A stretch of 64,000 nucleotides of DNA, taken from NCBI RefSeq assembly GCF_022829465.1, contig NZ_JAKSXZ010000025.1, positions 1 to 64,000 of the forward strand. The letters run 5' to 3'. The first letter of the stretch is position 1, and every line of letters begins with the position of its first letter. Source of the DNA: Methylobacterium sp. J-067 (GTDB taxonomy: Bacteria; Pseudomonadota; Alphaproteobacteria; Rhizobiales; Beijerinckiaceae). Shown here piece by piece: positions 17,899 through 27,230 of this stretch. The notes below the pieces were generated by a model that worked only from the letters and a program-made list of their open reading frames with translations, was not told the origin of the DNA and made no database searches. Both the position numbers and the translations under genes were made by a program.

Positions 17899-18786
17899 TC
17901 AGTCGAGCAGGCCCGTCGCCTTGCCGACCTCGATCAGCGGTTCGTAGGCGGCGTTGGTGACGGGGATGAACTTCGAGCGCCCGAACGGTTCGAGGATCGC
18001 CGGATCGGTGACGCCCACCAGCGCCGCCCGCAGCTTCTCGGTGAAGCCGGCGCCGTAGGTCGCGTCCACGTCGCCGCGCACCGTCCACTGGTAATCGGGG
18101 AAGGGCGGGCTCTCCCAGATCACCGAGACCGCCTTGGGATCGACCTTGCCGGCCTTGCTGTCGAGGTCCCACACCGAGAAGTCGACGGCGCCGACCTCGA
18201 ACGCGCCGGATTGCACGAGCTGGATCGTGCGCGAATGGTCGCCGGAGAAGCCGACGCGGGAGAAGACCTGCTCGGGGCTCTTGCCGGGGAAGGCCTCGCG
18301 GATCCGGTATTCCGGCATCAGCCGGCCGGAGGTCGAGGCGCGGGCGCCGAAGGTGAAGGTCTTGCCGGCGATGGATGTCGGGAAGTCCGCCGCGCGGGTC
18401 AGGCCGGTGGCGGCGTTGGCGATGAGGTAGAAGCGGAAGGCCGCGTCCTCGGCGCCCTGCGCGATGGCCTGCGAGCCCGGCACCGCCTTGCGGGCCTGGA
18501 CCCCGGTGAAGCCGCCGAACCACGCAAGCTGCACCTGCCCATTGGTGAAGGCGGTGACCGCCGCCGGGTAGCTCTTCACCGGCACGTAGCGCACCGGCAC
18601 GCCGAGCTTGCCTTCGAGATACTGCGCGACCTTGCCGAACCGCTCCACGAGGCGGCTCTCGTCCTGATCGGGGATGCCGGTGAAGACCAGGGGCGGCTTG
18701 GTCTGGGCCGAGACCGGCCCCGCCAGCGCGAGCCCCACCGCCAGCAGCCCGCCGGCGAGCCGCGCGATTCGTCCGATCCCGACCAT
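17899..18786 (-). CDS. PhnD-like oxyanion-binding protein (putative selenate type)
   Basis: Periplasmic substrate-binding protein of 295 aa with a signal peptide at 1-27 (ALAGPVSAQ). FTGIPDQDESRL, VRYVPVKSYPAAVTAF and QLAWFGGFTGVQAR are hallmarks of the PhnD superfamily. They resemble, in my recollection, the sub-family annotated as putative selenate transporter binding protein more than classic phosphonate PhnD. No phn lyase genes are nearby, while a selenoprotein gene and tRNA-Sec are in the same window. Substrate remains open: phosphonate, phosphite, selenate or selenite. Confidence 0.82.
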   Translation of the reverse strand: MVGIGRIARLAGGLLAVGLALAGPVSAQTKPPLVFTGIPDQDESRLVERFGKVAQYLEGKLGVPVRYVPVKSYPAAVTAFTNGQVQLAWFGGFTGVQARKAVPGSQAIAQGAEDAAFRFYLIANAATGLTRAADFPTSIAGKTFTFGARASTSGRLMPEYRIREAFPGKSPEQVFSRVGFSGDHSRTIQLVQSGAFEVGAVDFSVWDLDSKAGKVDPKAVSVIWESPPFPDYQWTVRGDVDATYGAGFTEKLRAALVGVTDPAILEPFGRSKFIPVTNAAYEPLIEVGKATGLLD

Positions 18787-18882
18787 GATCCCCCCGTCCC
18801 GGCGCGCAGGGCGACACCCCCGCCGCTGCCACGTAGAGCACGCGGCGGCGGAGGGGAATGCGCCTCCGCGCCAGTTCGGCGA

Positions 18883-19110
18883 TCAGTAACGGTGGCGGCG
18901 GTGATGATGGTGCCGGCGGCGCATCGCGTGGCCGCGCATCATCGCGGTGCGCGAACCCATCTGGGCTTGGCTGTGCATGTTGCCGAAACGGCCGTTGCCC
19001 TGGGCGGCGGCGTCCCGGTCGAGGCCGTCGCCGGGCGAGGCGAAGGACGGGGCGGCGGTGCCGGCGGCCAGCCCGAGGACGAGCATCGCACCGAGAATGG
19101 TCTTCTTCAT
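18883..19110 (-). CDS. Small exported His/Arg-rich protein
   Basis: A 75-aa protein: signal peptide at residues 1-25 (MKKTILGAMLVLGLAAG...SFA), then a short acidic-to-neutral region and a Met-rich basic tail ending MRRRHHHHRRHRY. GGAGAG lies 9 bp before the ATG and settles the start. The clustered histidines suggest periplasmic metal binding or just a cationic tail. No family recognised. It lies between the ABC importer and the adenylate cyclase, all on the minus strand. Confidence 0.65.
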   Translation of the reverse strand: MKKTILGAMLVLGLAAGTAAPSFASPGDGLDRDAAAQGNGRFGNMHSQAQMGSRTAMMRGHAMRRRHHHHRRHRY

Positions 19111-19216
19111 GGGAATGAACTCTCCACGGCCACGCGCCGCCCCGGGCGAACCGGTCGCGCACAAGGGAGTTCCTGCCGCACGGGAACGTGATCGGGAGGG
19201 TGATCTCCCAGGCGAA

Positions 19217-20467
19217 TCACGATTCCGCGTCGATCGTGTAGAGGGCGCCATGCTCCGTCTCGGTGCCGGGGACCGGGTGCGGCCGGAACGGCGTCGCGAA
19301 GGGGCCGCCCAGCAGGCGCACGATCTCCTCCGAGGCGGCGATGGCGAGGTCGGCGGCCTTGGCGCGGACCTCGATGCGGGCCAGCATGTTCATCGCCGGC
19401 CCGAGCACCGTGTACTCGGCCCGCACTCCGTCATCGAACACGCCGACGAGGAGGGGGCCGGCATGGATCGCCGTGGCGGTGCGGATCGCGAAGCGGTCCT
19501 CCGCCCGGCGCCGGGCATTCACCACCGCGAGGCGGGCCTGGATGTCGAGGGCGCAGGCCGCCGCCGCGCGGGCCTGCTCCTCCGCCGTGCCGGTGATGAA
19601 CTGCGCCAGCACCGCGTCGCCGATGTACTTGTCGACCATGCCCCCCTGCGCGGCCACCGCGCCCTGCGTCTGCGCCCGCACGGCCATCAGGGCGGCCACC
19701 ATCTCCTCCGGCGGATGCCGCTGGCTGAGGGCCGAGAAGCCCCGGATGTCGAGGATCAGCAGGCAGGCATGGCGGCGGTGGAGGCCCATCGCGTCCGAGG
19801 CGAGGTCCCGGGCGATGGCGTTCGGCACGAAGCGGGCGAGCTGTCCGCGCTCGCGCTCGACCTCCAGCGTCCGGTCCACGGCCCGGCGCAGGCGGGAGAC
19901 CCCGTCGATGACGAGCAGGCCCGTGGCGACGAAGGTCGCGAGCCCGATCACCTGCATCGGCGCATCGCCGTTCAAGCCGGGGAACAGGCCCGGATAGGCG
20001 AGCCCCACGAGGAAGGCGGCCACCCAGCTCCCGGTGACGATGGCGCAGAACAGCAGGGTGTGGGACACCTGCATGCTCAGGCCGGTCTGCAGCAGGAGCA
20101 GGTAGGCGGGCAGGCGGCTCACCGCGTCGGCGCCCTCCCCCGTGCCACCCCCGGCCAGCATGTGCTCCACGATGACGTAGACCGCGAGCACGGCGTTGAG
20201 GCCGGTCCCCGCCCAGGAATAGGCCGTCGCGGACCGGCTCCGCCCCCGCTCGCCGAGCCCGAACCACACCGTGCCGAGGCCGTAGAGGCCCAGGATGAAC
20301 CAGTGGCTCAGGGCGTGCAGGGAGCCGTCATAGGCCTGGGCGGCCATGAGCAGCACGAGGAGGATGACGATCCGCAGCGCCGTGAGACGCGGCTGCCCGC
20401 CCTCCTGCATCACCCGCAGGGCGGCGTCCTGGGCGGTCTCGGGGACCGCCGGCGCAGGCGGTGTCAT
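19217..20467 (-). CDS. Membrane adenylate cyclase (class III)
   Basis: Predicted cAMP-forming enzyme, 416 aa. About six membrane spans fill residues 30-200, followed by a class III catalytic domain. Metal-binding Asp residues are in [12 protein letters not shown] and [10 protein letters not shown], the purine-specifying Lys in VDKYIGD, Thr in AEYTVLG, and the transition-state Asn/Arg in [11 protein letters not shown]. All residues for an active adenylate cyclase are present. Its ATG overlaps the hflX stop by 4 bp (ATGA), so the two are probably translationally coupled, an unusual partner for hflX. Confidence 0.9.
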   Translation of the reverse strand: MTPPAPAVPETAQDAALRVMQEGGQPRLTALRIVILLVLLMAAQAYDGSLHALSHWFILGLYGLGTVWFGLGERGRSRSATAYSWAGTGLNAVLAVYVIVEHMLAGGGTGEGADAVSRLPAYLLLLQTGLSMQVSHTLLFCAIVTGSWVAAFLVGLAYPGLFPGLNGDAPMQVIGLATFVATGLLVIDGVSRLRRAVDRTLEVERERGQLARFVPNAIARDLASDAMGLHRRHACLLILDIRGFSALSQRHPPEEMVAALMAVRAQTQGAVAAQGGMVDKYIGDAVLAQFITGTAEEQARAAAACALDIQARLAVVNARRRAEDRFAIRTATAIHAGPLLVGVFDDGVRAEYTVLGPAMNMLARIEVRAKAADLAIAASEEIVRLLGGPFATPFRPHPVPGTETEHGALYTIDAES

Positions 20468-21918
20468 CCGGCGCGCCCGAGGCGGCGGGCGCCGCCGAAG
20501 CGGTTCAGGAAGCGCGGCTCCTTTTCGGGGGCGACGCGCACGGCGAGGTGCAGCGTCCCGTCCGGCTCCGCGCGCCGGTCGAGGATCTCGGCGTTCTCGT
20601 AGAGCCAGTGCAGGGCGGCCCCGTCCTCCGGCGGCAGGGACACCGCGAAGCTCGTGCGCGATTTCGCGATCCGCGCCTCGATCCGACTGGTGAGGGCGGC
20701 GAGCCCCTCCCCCGTCAGCGCCGAGACGAGGACCGGCGCGTCGCTGTCGCGGTCGTTGCGCACCCGCTCCTGACCGGACAGGTTGGTGAGCCGCGTCCGC
20801 TCGCCCTCGTCCAGCAGGTCGGCCTTGTTCCAGACCTCGATGAGGCGGCCGTCCGCCGTGTCGATGCCGAGCTCGTGCAGCACCTGCCCCACATCCTCGG
20901 CCTGGGCCGCGTTGTCCTCGTGGCTGACGTCGCGCACATGCAGCAGCACGTCCGCCTCGATGGCGTCCTCCAGCGTAGCGCGGAAGGCCGCGATGAGCGG
21001 GGTCGGCAGGTCGGAGATGAAGCCCACCGTGTCCGAGAGGATCACCGTCTCGCCATGGGGCAGCTTGGTCGCCCGCGCGGTGGGGTCGAGGGTCGCGAAC
21101 AGCATGTCCTTGGCCGTGACCTCGGCCTTGGTCAAGGTGTTGAACAGGCTCGACTTCCCGGCATTGGTGTAGCCCACCAGCGCCACGATCGGGTACGGCA
21201 CCCGCGCCCGGCTCTGCCGGTGCAGGCCGCGGGTGCGCACGACGGCGTCGAGGTCGCGCTCGATGCGGGTCATGCGCTCCTGGATCATCCGCCGGTCGGC
21301 CTCGATCTGGGTCTCGCCGGGGCCGCCGAGGAAGCCGAAGCCGCCGCGCTGGCGCTCCAGGTGGGTCCAGGACCGGACGAGGCGCGACTTCTGGTAGGCG
21401 AGATGTGCGTGCTCGACCTGCAGCGTGCCCTCGCGGGTGGAGGCGCGGCGGCCGAAGATCTCCAGGATCAGGCCGGTGCGGTCGATGACCTTGGCGCCCC
21501 AGGCCTTCTCGAGGTTGCGCTGCTGCACGGGCGAGAGGGCGCAATCCATCACCACGAGGCCGATCTCCTCGGCCTTGACCAGCCCGGCGATCTCATCGAC
21601 CCGGCCCTTGCCGAGATAGGTCGAGGGCCGGATGCGCGGCAGGGTGATGGGCAGGCTCTGGGTGACGTCGAGCTCGATGGCGGCGGCGAGGCCGGTCGCC
21701 TCGTCGAGCCGCGCCTCCACCGAGCGGGAGGGCGCGGCGACTCGGCTCGCCGGACCCGCGTTGCGGGCGAGGTAGGGGCCGATCACCAGGGTTCGGGTCG
21801 AGGCGGCGATCTCGCCCTCGGGCGCCGCGTGGGCCCGGAGGCGGGCCTCACCCGAGGTCAAAGTCTCGCTCATGCAGGAAAGGCGCTCGCCGGTTCGCTC
21901 TTGTTCGCTCACGCTCAT
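20464..21918 (-). CDS. hflX: Ribosome-associated GTPase HflX
   Basis: GTPase of 484 aa that binds the 50S subunit and rescues or splits stalled ribosomes. The N-terminal HflX domain includes [20 protein letters not shown] and [15 protein letters not shown]. The G domain has G1 [13 protein letters not shown]3 [10 protein letters not shown] and G4 NKADL. It lies downstream of hfq on the same strand, as in many Proteobacteria, and overlaps the adenylate cyclase gene. An internal ATG 15 codons later ([10 protein letters not shown]) is an alternative start. Confidence 0.94.
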   Translation of the reverse strand: MSVSEQERTGERLSCMSETLTSGEARLRAHAAPEGEIAASTRTLVIGPYLARNAGPASRVAAPSRSVEARLDEATGLAAAIELDVTQSLPITLPRIRPSTYLGKGRVDEIAGLVKAEEIGLVVMDCALSPVQQRNLEKAWGAKVIDRTGLILEIFGRRASTREGTLQVEHAHLAYQKSRLVRSWTHLERQRGGFGFLGGPGETQIEADRRMIQERMTRIERDLDAVVRTRGLHRQSRARVPYPIVALVGYTNAGKSSLFNTLTKAEVTAKDMLFATLDPTARATKLPHGETVILSDTVGFISDLPTPLIAAFRATLEDAIEADVLLHVRDVSHEDNAAQAEDVGQVLHELGIDTADGRLIEVWNKADLLDEGERTRLTNLSGQERVRNDRDSDAPVLVSALTGEGLAALTSRIEARIAKSRTSFAVSLPPEDGAALHWLYENAEILDRRAEPDGTLHLAVRVAPEKEPRFLNRFGGARRLGRAG

Positions 21919-21987
21919 ATGGGCGCGGGCGGGGCGGATGCCAACCGGCTGGCTCCTCTCCCTTTGGATCGGGGAGAGGGCGAGGTC

Positions 21988-22239
21988 TTACGCCTTCTCG
22001 GGCGTCTCGTCCGGCTCGAAGAGCTGCACCGGGTGGCCCGGCATGATGGTGGAGATGGCGTGCTTGTAGACGAGCTGGGAATGACCGTCCCGGCGCAGCA
22101 GCACGCAGAAGTTGTCAAACCAAGTAACAACGCCTTGCAGTTTAACGCCGTTGACGAGGAAGATCGTCAGCGGGATCTTGTTCTTGCGGACATGATTGAG
22201 GAAGGTGTCCTGAAGGTTCTGTGCGCGCTCGCCGGCCAT
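21988..22239 (-). CDS. hfq: RNA chaperone Hfq
   Basis: Hexameric Sm-like RNA chaperone that pairs small RNAs with mRNAs, 83 aa, the usual alphaproteobacterial size. [21 protein letters not shown] is followed by the Sm1 motif ([17 protein letters not shown]) and Sm2 motif (LVYKHAIST). The start is fixed by this conserved N-terminus; an upstream ATG at 22368 would add unrelated residues. It sits between ntrX and hflX in the conserved ntrYX-hfq-hflX order. Confidence 0.97.
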   Translation of the reverse strand: MAGERAQNLQDTFLNHVRKNKIPLTIFLVNGVKLQGVVTWFDNFCVLLRRDGHSQLVYKHAISTIMPGHPVQLFEPDETPEKA

Positions 22240-22335
22240 TTTCTTCGCCTGTTTGTTGTCCCGATGGGAGTGCCCGGTTCGGGATGGTCCGCCGCCTGCG
22301 GAATTGTCCGATGTCCCGCCGACGGCTCCGTATAA

Positions 22336-22350
22336 AGCATTTGCATTCCA
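22336..22350 (-). promoter_or_regulatory. Candidate sigma-54-like promoter of hfq
   Basis: On the minus strand TGGAATGCAAATGCT has GG and GC doublets separated by the spacing of -24/-12 promoters (consensus TGGCACGNNNNTGCT). It lies about 97 bp before the hfq ATG in the only sizeable gap of the ntrYX-hfq-hflX run. A sigma-70-like TTTATAC follows immediately and could serve instead. Confidence 0.3.
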
Positions 22351-22426
22351 AAGCGTGAGCCGAAGCAAGGGCCGTTCCGCGCGGAGCGTGACGGAACGGC
22401 AGCGGATTTATCGCCTCGGGCCGACC

Positions 22427-23791
22427 CTACGGCCCGATTCCCAGGGACTTGAGCTTCCGGTGCAGGGCCGAGCGCTCCATCCCGATGAATTCGGCGGTGC
22501 GGGAGATGTTGCCCGAGAACCGCGCGATCTGCGCCACGAGGTACTCGCGCTCGAAGATCTCGCGGGCCTCGCGGAGCGCGAGGCTCATCAGCTTCTCGCC
22601 CCCCGCCCCGGCCGGGGTGGTCGGCACCAGGGCGCCGATCTCCGAGGGCAGCATCTCGGAGGTGACCTCCTGATCCGGGTCGGCCTGGGTCAGGATCATC
22701 AGCCGTTCGACGTTGTTCTTCAATTGGCGGACGTTGCCCGGCCAGTTGTGCGATTGCAGCACCGCCATCGCGTCCTCGGCGATCACGCGCTTGGGCAGGC
22801 CGGTCTGGCCCGAGATGTTGTCCATGAAGAAGCGGATCAGCTCCGGCACGTCCTCGCGCCGCTCGGACAGGGCCGGCACGCGGATCGGCACCACCGAGAG
22901 GCGGTGAAACAGGTCCTCGCGGAAGCGGCCCGCCGCGATCTCTTCCTGCAGGTCGCGGGAGGAGGAGGAGATGATGCGGACATCCACATGGACCCGCGTC
23001 GTGCCGCCGACCCGCTGGAAGTTCTGGTCCACGAGGACGCGCAGGATCCGCCCTTGCGTCTCGCGGGGCATGTCCGCCACCTCGTCGAGGTAGAGGGTGC
23101 CGCCATGGGCCTCCTCCAGGGCGCCGACCCGGCGGCCGTTCTCGCCCTCGACGCCGAACAGCTCGGCCTCCATCGTCTCGGGGAGGATGGTGGCGGCGTT
23201 GAGCAGCACGAAGGGGCCGTTCGCCCGCGTCGAGGCCCGGTGCAGGGTCCGCGCGGCGAGCTCCTTGCCCGCGCCCAGCGCCCCGGTGATCATCACCCGC
23301 GCGTTGGTGGGGGCGACGCGCTCCAAGGTCTGGCGCAGCTGGTTGATGGCCAGCGACCCGCCGACGATCTGGTCGGCCGAGCCGGAGCGGGCCTTGAGGT
23401 CGCGCACCTCGCGCCGCAGGCGGGAGGCTTCCAGCGCCCGCTCGGCCACGAGGATCAGCCGGTCGGCCTTGAACGGCTTCTCGATGAAGTCGTAGGCGCC
23501 CGCCTTGATGGCCGAGACGGCGGTCTCGATGTTGCCGTGGCCGGAGATCATCACCACCGGCAGGTCGGGATGGGCGGCCTTGATCAGGTCCAGCACCTGC
23601 AACCCGTCGAGGCGCGAGCCCTGCAACCAGATGTCGAGGAAGACGAGGTGCGGGCGCCGGGATTCGATGGCGCTCAGCGCCTCGTCCGAGCCGCCCGCCG
23701 TGCGGCAGCGATGGCCCTCGTCGTCCAGGATGCCGGCGACGAGGTCGCGGATGTCGGCCTCGTCGTCGACGATCAGAATATCGGCGCTCAT
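22427..23791 (-). CDS. ntrX: Nitrogen-regulation response regulator NtrX
   Basis: Response regulator of 454 aa paired with NtrY. Receiver domain 1-120 (ILIVDDEADIRDLVAG; phospho-acceptor Asp in LVFLDIWLQG), AAA+ domain about 140-380 (Walker A GALGAGKE; GGTLYLDEVADMP) and a Fis-type HTH at the end (ISRTAEFIGMERSALHRKLKSLG). The region between ELFGVEG and VGALEEAHGG lacks the GAFTGA loop by which typical NtrC proteins contact sigma-54, as reported for the NtrX group. The start overlaps ntrY by 4 bp. Confidence 0.95.
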   Translation of the reverse strand: MSADILIVDDEADIRDLVAGILDDEGHRCRTAGGSDEALSAIESRRPHLVFLDIWLQGSRLDGLQVLDLIKAAHPDLPVVMISGHGNIETAVSAIKAGAYDFIEKPFKADRLILVAERALEASRLRREVRDLKARSGSADQIVGGSLAINQLRQTLERVAPTNARVMITGALGAGKELAARTLHRASTRANGPFVLLNAATILPETMEAELFGVEGENGRRVGALEEAHGGTLYLDEVADMPRETQGRILRVLVDQNFQRVGGTTRVHVDVRIISSSSRDLQEEIAAGRFREDLFHRLSVVPIRVPALSERREDVPELIRFFMDNISGQTGLPKRVIAEDAMAVLQSHNWPGNVRQLKNNVERLMILTQADPDQEVTSEMLPSEIGALVPTTPAGAGGEKLMSLALREAREIFEREYLVAQIARFSGNISRTAEFIGMERSALHRKLKSLGIGP

Positions 23792-26148
23792 GCCTGCATC
23801 TCCGCGATTCGGGGGGCCGTCGGTGCGGCGCCCTTCTCCTCTGGCGTGGTCGGTGGCCGCTCGGGACCGGCTTCACGCGGCACCCGCATCCGTACCTGCC
23901 CGCCGCGACCGGCGGGGTTGTCGTTGAGGGCGATGCCGCCGCCGTGCTCCTCGAGCACCTTGCTGACGATGGCAAGCCCGAGCCCGGTGCCACCCTCACG
24001 AGTGGTCATGTAGGGCTCCAACAGCCGCTGGCGCCCCTCGGCGGGGAAACCCTTGCCGTTATCCGTCACCGTGATCACCGCGAACCCGTCCTCGACGGCG
24101 AGCCCCAGGGCGATCTTGCCCTTGCCGAGCACGTCGGGGGGCACCTCGGAAACCGCCTCGACGGCGTTCTTGAGGATGTTGGTGATCACCTGGCTGAGCA
24201 GCCGGATGTCGAAGGCCGCCACGATCTTTTCCGACGCGCCCGCGCCGCCCTCGGCGGAGAAGGCGAAATCGATGTCCGGGTGCGCGACGCGCATCATGAA
24301 CAGGTTCTGCTTGGCGATCTCGGTCAGGTCGTTGGGGGCGATGGCGGGCTTCGGCATCCGCGCGAAGGCCGAGAACTCGTCGACCATGCGCTTGATCTCG
24401 TCCACCTGGCGCACGATCGTCGCCGTGCACTGGTCGAACACCTCCCGGTCGGTGAGGATGACCTTGCCGTACTTGCGCCGGATGCGCTCCGCCGAGAGCT
24501 GGATCGGGGTGAGCGGGTTCTTGATCTCGTGGGCGATGCGCCGGGCGACGTCGCCCCAGGCGGAGGTGCGCTGCGCCTGGACGAGGTCGGTGATGTCGTC
24601 GAGCGTCACCACCGCGCCCCGCGCCCCGCCCGGCGCCTGCTCGCCGGTGACGCGCACGGTGACGGTGCGCTCCTCCTTGCGCTCGCCCCGGGTGCGGGTG
24701 AGCTGGATCTGCTGCTGCACCGCCCGCTGGCGGGCCTCGCCCTCAGCCAGCACCGGGGCGAGTTCCGGCACCGCGACGCCCAGCGGCTGGCCCACCAGCC
24801 GGTCGCTGCCGAGGTCGAGCATCCGCTCGGCGGCGGGGTTGGCGATGGTGACGAAGCCCGCTGCGTCGAGGCCGATCACGCCGGGGGAGACCCCCGACAG
24901 CACCGCCTCGGTGAAGCGGCGGCGGGCGTCGATCAGGTCGTTGGCGGCCATCAGCCCGGCATGCTGGCGGCGCAATTCCTGGGTCATCTTGTTGAAGCTC
25001 TCGCCGAGGCTCGCGAGGTCGCCGCTGGTCTTCTTCGTGGGCACCTGGGCGTAGAAGTTGCCCGAGGCGACCTGGTCGGCGGCGTTGATGAGCCGCCGGA
25101 TCGGCGCCACGAAGCGGTTGGCGAAGTTCAACCCGAACCACACCGCCGAGAGCAGCGCGATCAGCGCGATCAGCACGAAGACCAGGGCGAAGGTGATCTG
25201 GATGGAGCGGCGCAGGGAATCGTAGGTCAGGTACTCGGCCGCCGCCGCCCGCGACACGCCGGGGAACTCGATGGCGAGCGGGTTCACCTCCCGCTGCACC
25301 ATCAGCACCGCGTCGTCGTAGGCGGGCATCCGCAGGAGGGCGGCGAAGACGCGCCCCTCGGAGGGCAGCAGGCAGATCGGGTCGGTCGACTTGCCCGCAT
25401 CCTCGAAGGCGGCGGCCGAGGGCAGGCGCACCTGCTTGAGCACGTCGATGTTGGCCCGCGCCACCACGTCGGTCGGCCCGCGCATGATCTGCGCCACCGG
25501 CAGGCCGAGGTTGGTCGCCCGCGTGGTCAGGAAGGTCTCGAACCACGTCCGGTTCACGTCGAAGTTCGGCCGCGCCCGCGTCAGGTCGTCGTTGAGGATG
25601 CGGATCTCGCGGGCGAGCGACTGGCACTGGTTCTCCTGGTAGGCGTCGGCCACCTCCACGGATTTCAGCACCACGTCCCGCACCCGGTCGGTGAAGCCGA
25701 GCGACAGGCCCCGGTCGATCGTCACCGAGGCGACGACGGCGAGCAGGATCGTCGGCAGGATCGCGATCAGCGAGAACAGGCCGACGATGCGCGAATGCAG
25801 CCGCGCCACGGCGGCGTTCGCCCGGCGGGCATGCAGGAAGACCCGCGCCTCCCAGGCGATGATCACCACGAGCCCGAGCACCAGGGCGACGTTGATGGCC
25901 AGAAGGGTGATCCCGTAGGTCGGCGTCGGCGTGACGCGGATGACGCCGGCCAGGATCAGGAAGGTGGTCAGCGCGCAGACCAGCGCCGTGACGACCACCG
26001 CCGCGCCGATCCAGCCCGGGCCCCGTGGCCCCGGGCGCAGGGAATCGGCGAGCGGCGAATCCGCCTGCGGGGCCGGGTCTGGAGCGGGGCCGGACCCGCC
26101 CGCATCGGGGCCGGTGGCGGCGCTCCCGGAGCGGGAGAGGAGAGGCAT
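23788..26148 (-). CDS. ntrY: Nitrogen-regulation sensor histidine kinase NtrY
   Basis: Membrane histidine kinase of 786 aa. Several N-terminal membrane spans (about residues 48-160), a large periplasmic segment to about 310, another span, a HAMP region (NRFVAPIRRLINAADQVASG), a PAS domain (FVTIANPAAERMLDLG) and HisKA with phospho-His in DVARRIAHEIKNPLTP. The ATPase N box and G boxes follow (NAVEAVSEVP; GTGLGLAIVSKVLEEHGG). It overlaps ntrX by 4 bp. The ntrBC genes usually upstream in this class are not seen; instead tRNA-Sec on the opposite strand lies 160 bp upstream. Confidence 0.95.
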   Translation of the reverse strand: MPLLSRSGSAATGPDAGGSGPAPDPAPQADSPLADSLRPGPRGPGWIGAAVVVTALVCALTTFLILAGVIRVTPTPTYGITLLAINVALVLGLVVIIAWEARVFLHARRANAAVARLHSRIVGLFSLIAILPTILLAVVASVTIDRGLSLGFTDRVRDVVLKSVEVADAYQENQCQSLAREIRILNDDLTRARPNFDVNRTWFETFLTTRATNLGLPVAQIMRGPTDVVARANIDVLKQVRLPSAAAFEDAGKSTDPICLLPSEGRVFAALLRMPAYDDAVLMVQREVNPLAIEFPGVSRAAAAEYLTYDSLRRSIQITFALVFVLIALIALLSAVWFGLNFANRFVAPIRRLINAADQVASGNFYAQVPTKKTSGDLASLGESFNKMTQELRRQHAGLMAANDLIDARRRFTEAVLSGVSPGVIGLDAAGFVTIANPAAERMLDLGSDRLVGQPLGVAVPELAPVLAEGEARQRAVQQQIQLTRTRGERKEERTVTVRVTGEQAPGGARGAVVTLDDITDLVQAQRTSAWGDVARRIAHEIKNPLTPIQLSAERIRRKYGKVILTDREVFDQCTATIVRQVDEIKRMVDEFSAFARMPKPAIAPNDLTEIAKQNLFMMRVAHPDIDFAFSAEGGAGASEKIVAAFDIRLLSQVITNILKNAVEAVSEVPPDVLGKGKIALGLAVEDGFAVITVTDNGKGFPAEGRQRLLEPYMTTREGGTGLGLAIVSKVLEEHGGGIALNDNPAGRGGQVRMRVPREAGPERPPTTPEEKGAAPTAPRIAEMQA

Positions 26149-26310
26149 GACTGGTGCAGGGCCACAACAGTGTGGCGGAATTAATACGAATCCGGCGCTG
26201 CGCGATAGGGCGAGGGCCGGCTCTCAGGGCGCCGCCCGCGCCTGCGTCCGACTGACGCCGCCGGCCGCCGATCCTTGACCGGCGCGGAGCCGGCGAATAG
26301 GCCGGTCGAT

Positions 26311-26403
26311 GGAGGCGAACGGGGTCTGGTGGCCCTCCTGGTCTTCAAAACCAGCGACACGCCAACAGCGTGTGGTGAGTTCGATTCTCATCCGCCTCCG
26401 CCA
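26311..26403 (+). tRNA. selC: tRNA-Sec (anticodon TCA)
   Basis: Selenocysteine tRNA with encoded CCA. The acceptor GGAGGCG (26311-26317) pairs with CGCCTCC (26393-26399), then discriminator G and CCA. The anticodon arm is CTGGT-CTTCAAA-ACCAG with TCA at 26345-26347, which reads UGA. A long variable arm (ACACGC/GCGTGT, 6 bp) and extended D arm match tRNA-Sec rather than a serine tRNA. The T arm has TTCGATT. It decodes the in-frame UGA of the formate dehydrogenase gene at 42.7 kb. selA, selB and selD are not in the window. Confidence 0.95.
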
Positions 26404-26419
26404 CTCCACTCCCCCTCCT

Positions 26420-26842
26420 TTAGCGCCAGCCCTCGGCCCCGGCGGCCGGCAGCCGGCCCGCCTCGACCCAATGGCAGGTGGTGGTGTCCTTCACCGCCGC
26501 GCAATCGTAGCTGCGCCCGGCGAGCGTCACCTTGTCGACCACGGCGCCGATCCGGTTGCGCGGCAGGGCGGCGCAGCCGAGATGGTCGGCCTTCGGGTCG
26601 GCCAGCGTCGCGGCGGCGGCGGCCGGCCCGGCCTGCATCAGCATCCGGTAATTGGCGACGGAGGGGCAGGCGATGACCGGCGCGGCGGGCGTCCGCGCCG
26701 CCTTCTCGGCCTGCACCTTCTCCCCCGGCTTCAGGCGAAGGCCCTGCTGGGCCGAAGCCGGCAAGGGGGCCGGCAAGGAAGCCAGCAAGGGGGCCAGCAG
26801 CGCGGCGAGGAGGAGGGTCGGGAGCGGGTGCGAACGGCTCAT
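26420..26842 (-). CDS. Exported hypothetical protein with four cysteines
   Basis: A 140-aa protein. Signal peptide at about residues 1-32 (LLLAALLAPLLASLPAPLPASAQQ); the mature part begins with a Lys-rich stretch, then IACPSVANYRMLMQ, HLGCAALPR, YDCAAVKDTTTCHW. The cysteines could form two disulfides in the periplasm. ATG 26842 has AGGA 8 bp upstream; ATG 26851 is too close to it. No family recognised. The gene converges with tRNA-Sec, 16 bp away. Confidence 0.7.
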   Translation of the reverse strand: MSRSHPLPTLLLAALLAPLLASLPAPLPASAQQGLRLKPGEKVQAEKAARTPAAPVIACPSVANYRMLMQAGPAAAAATLADPKADHLGCAALPRNRIGAVVDKVTLAGRSYDCAAVKDTTTCHWVEAGRLPAAGAEGWR

Positions 26843-26975
26843 GCAAGCCATCCTAGCACAGCCCGCTCCGGCGAGGCTTGACGCTCCCGGCGCCGTCTGC
26901 GACCGCAGGGCCACACCCCGGCGCGCCGCGACGCCCCGAATCGGCCCGAGGCCGGGGCGCGCGAGAGGAGAGATC

Positions 26976-27212
26976 ATGGCCACGACGATCGAGAGCGACC
27001 AGCGGCTCCACCTCGTATTCGGCGGCGAGCTCGAGAACCTCGACGGGATCCGCTTCCGCGACGTGAAGGGCCTCGACATCGTCGGCATCTACCCGGACTA
27101 CGCCTCCGCCCAGGCGGCGTGGCGGGCCAAGGCGCAGGCTACGGTGGACAGCGCCCAGACCCGCTACTTCGTGGTCCACCTGCACCGCCTGCTCGAGCCG
27201 CAGCCGGTCTGA
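26976..27212 (+). CDS. DUF4170 family protein
   Basis: Small cytoplasmic protein of 78 aa matching the alphaproteobacterial DUF4170 family in length and pattern (LHLVFGGELENLDGIRF, VGIYPDYASAQAAWRAKAQ, TRYFVVHLHRLLEP). GAGGAG 5 bp upstream fixes the ATG. Function unknown. It precedes prs by 134 bp on the same strand, but a good promoter between them suggests separate transcription. Confidence 0.85.
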   Translation: MATTIESDQRLHLVFGGELENLDGIRFRDVKGLDIVGIYPDYASAQAAWRAKAQATVDSAQTRYFVVHLHRLLEPQPV

Positions 27213-27230
27213 GGCGGCCGACTAAGCCCA

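Noticed and set aside
19194..19209. GGGAG-N6-CTCCC hairpin between the small His-rich gene and the cyclase gene
   Set aside because: Only five base pairs, no U tract, and no supporting context.
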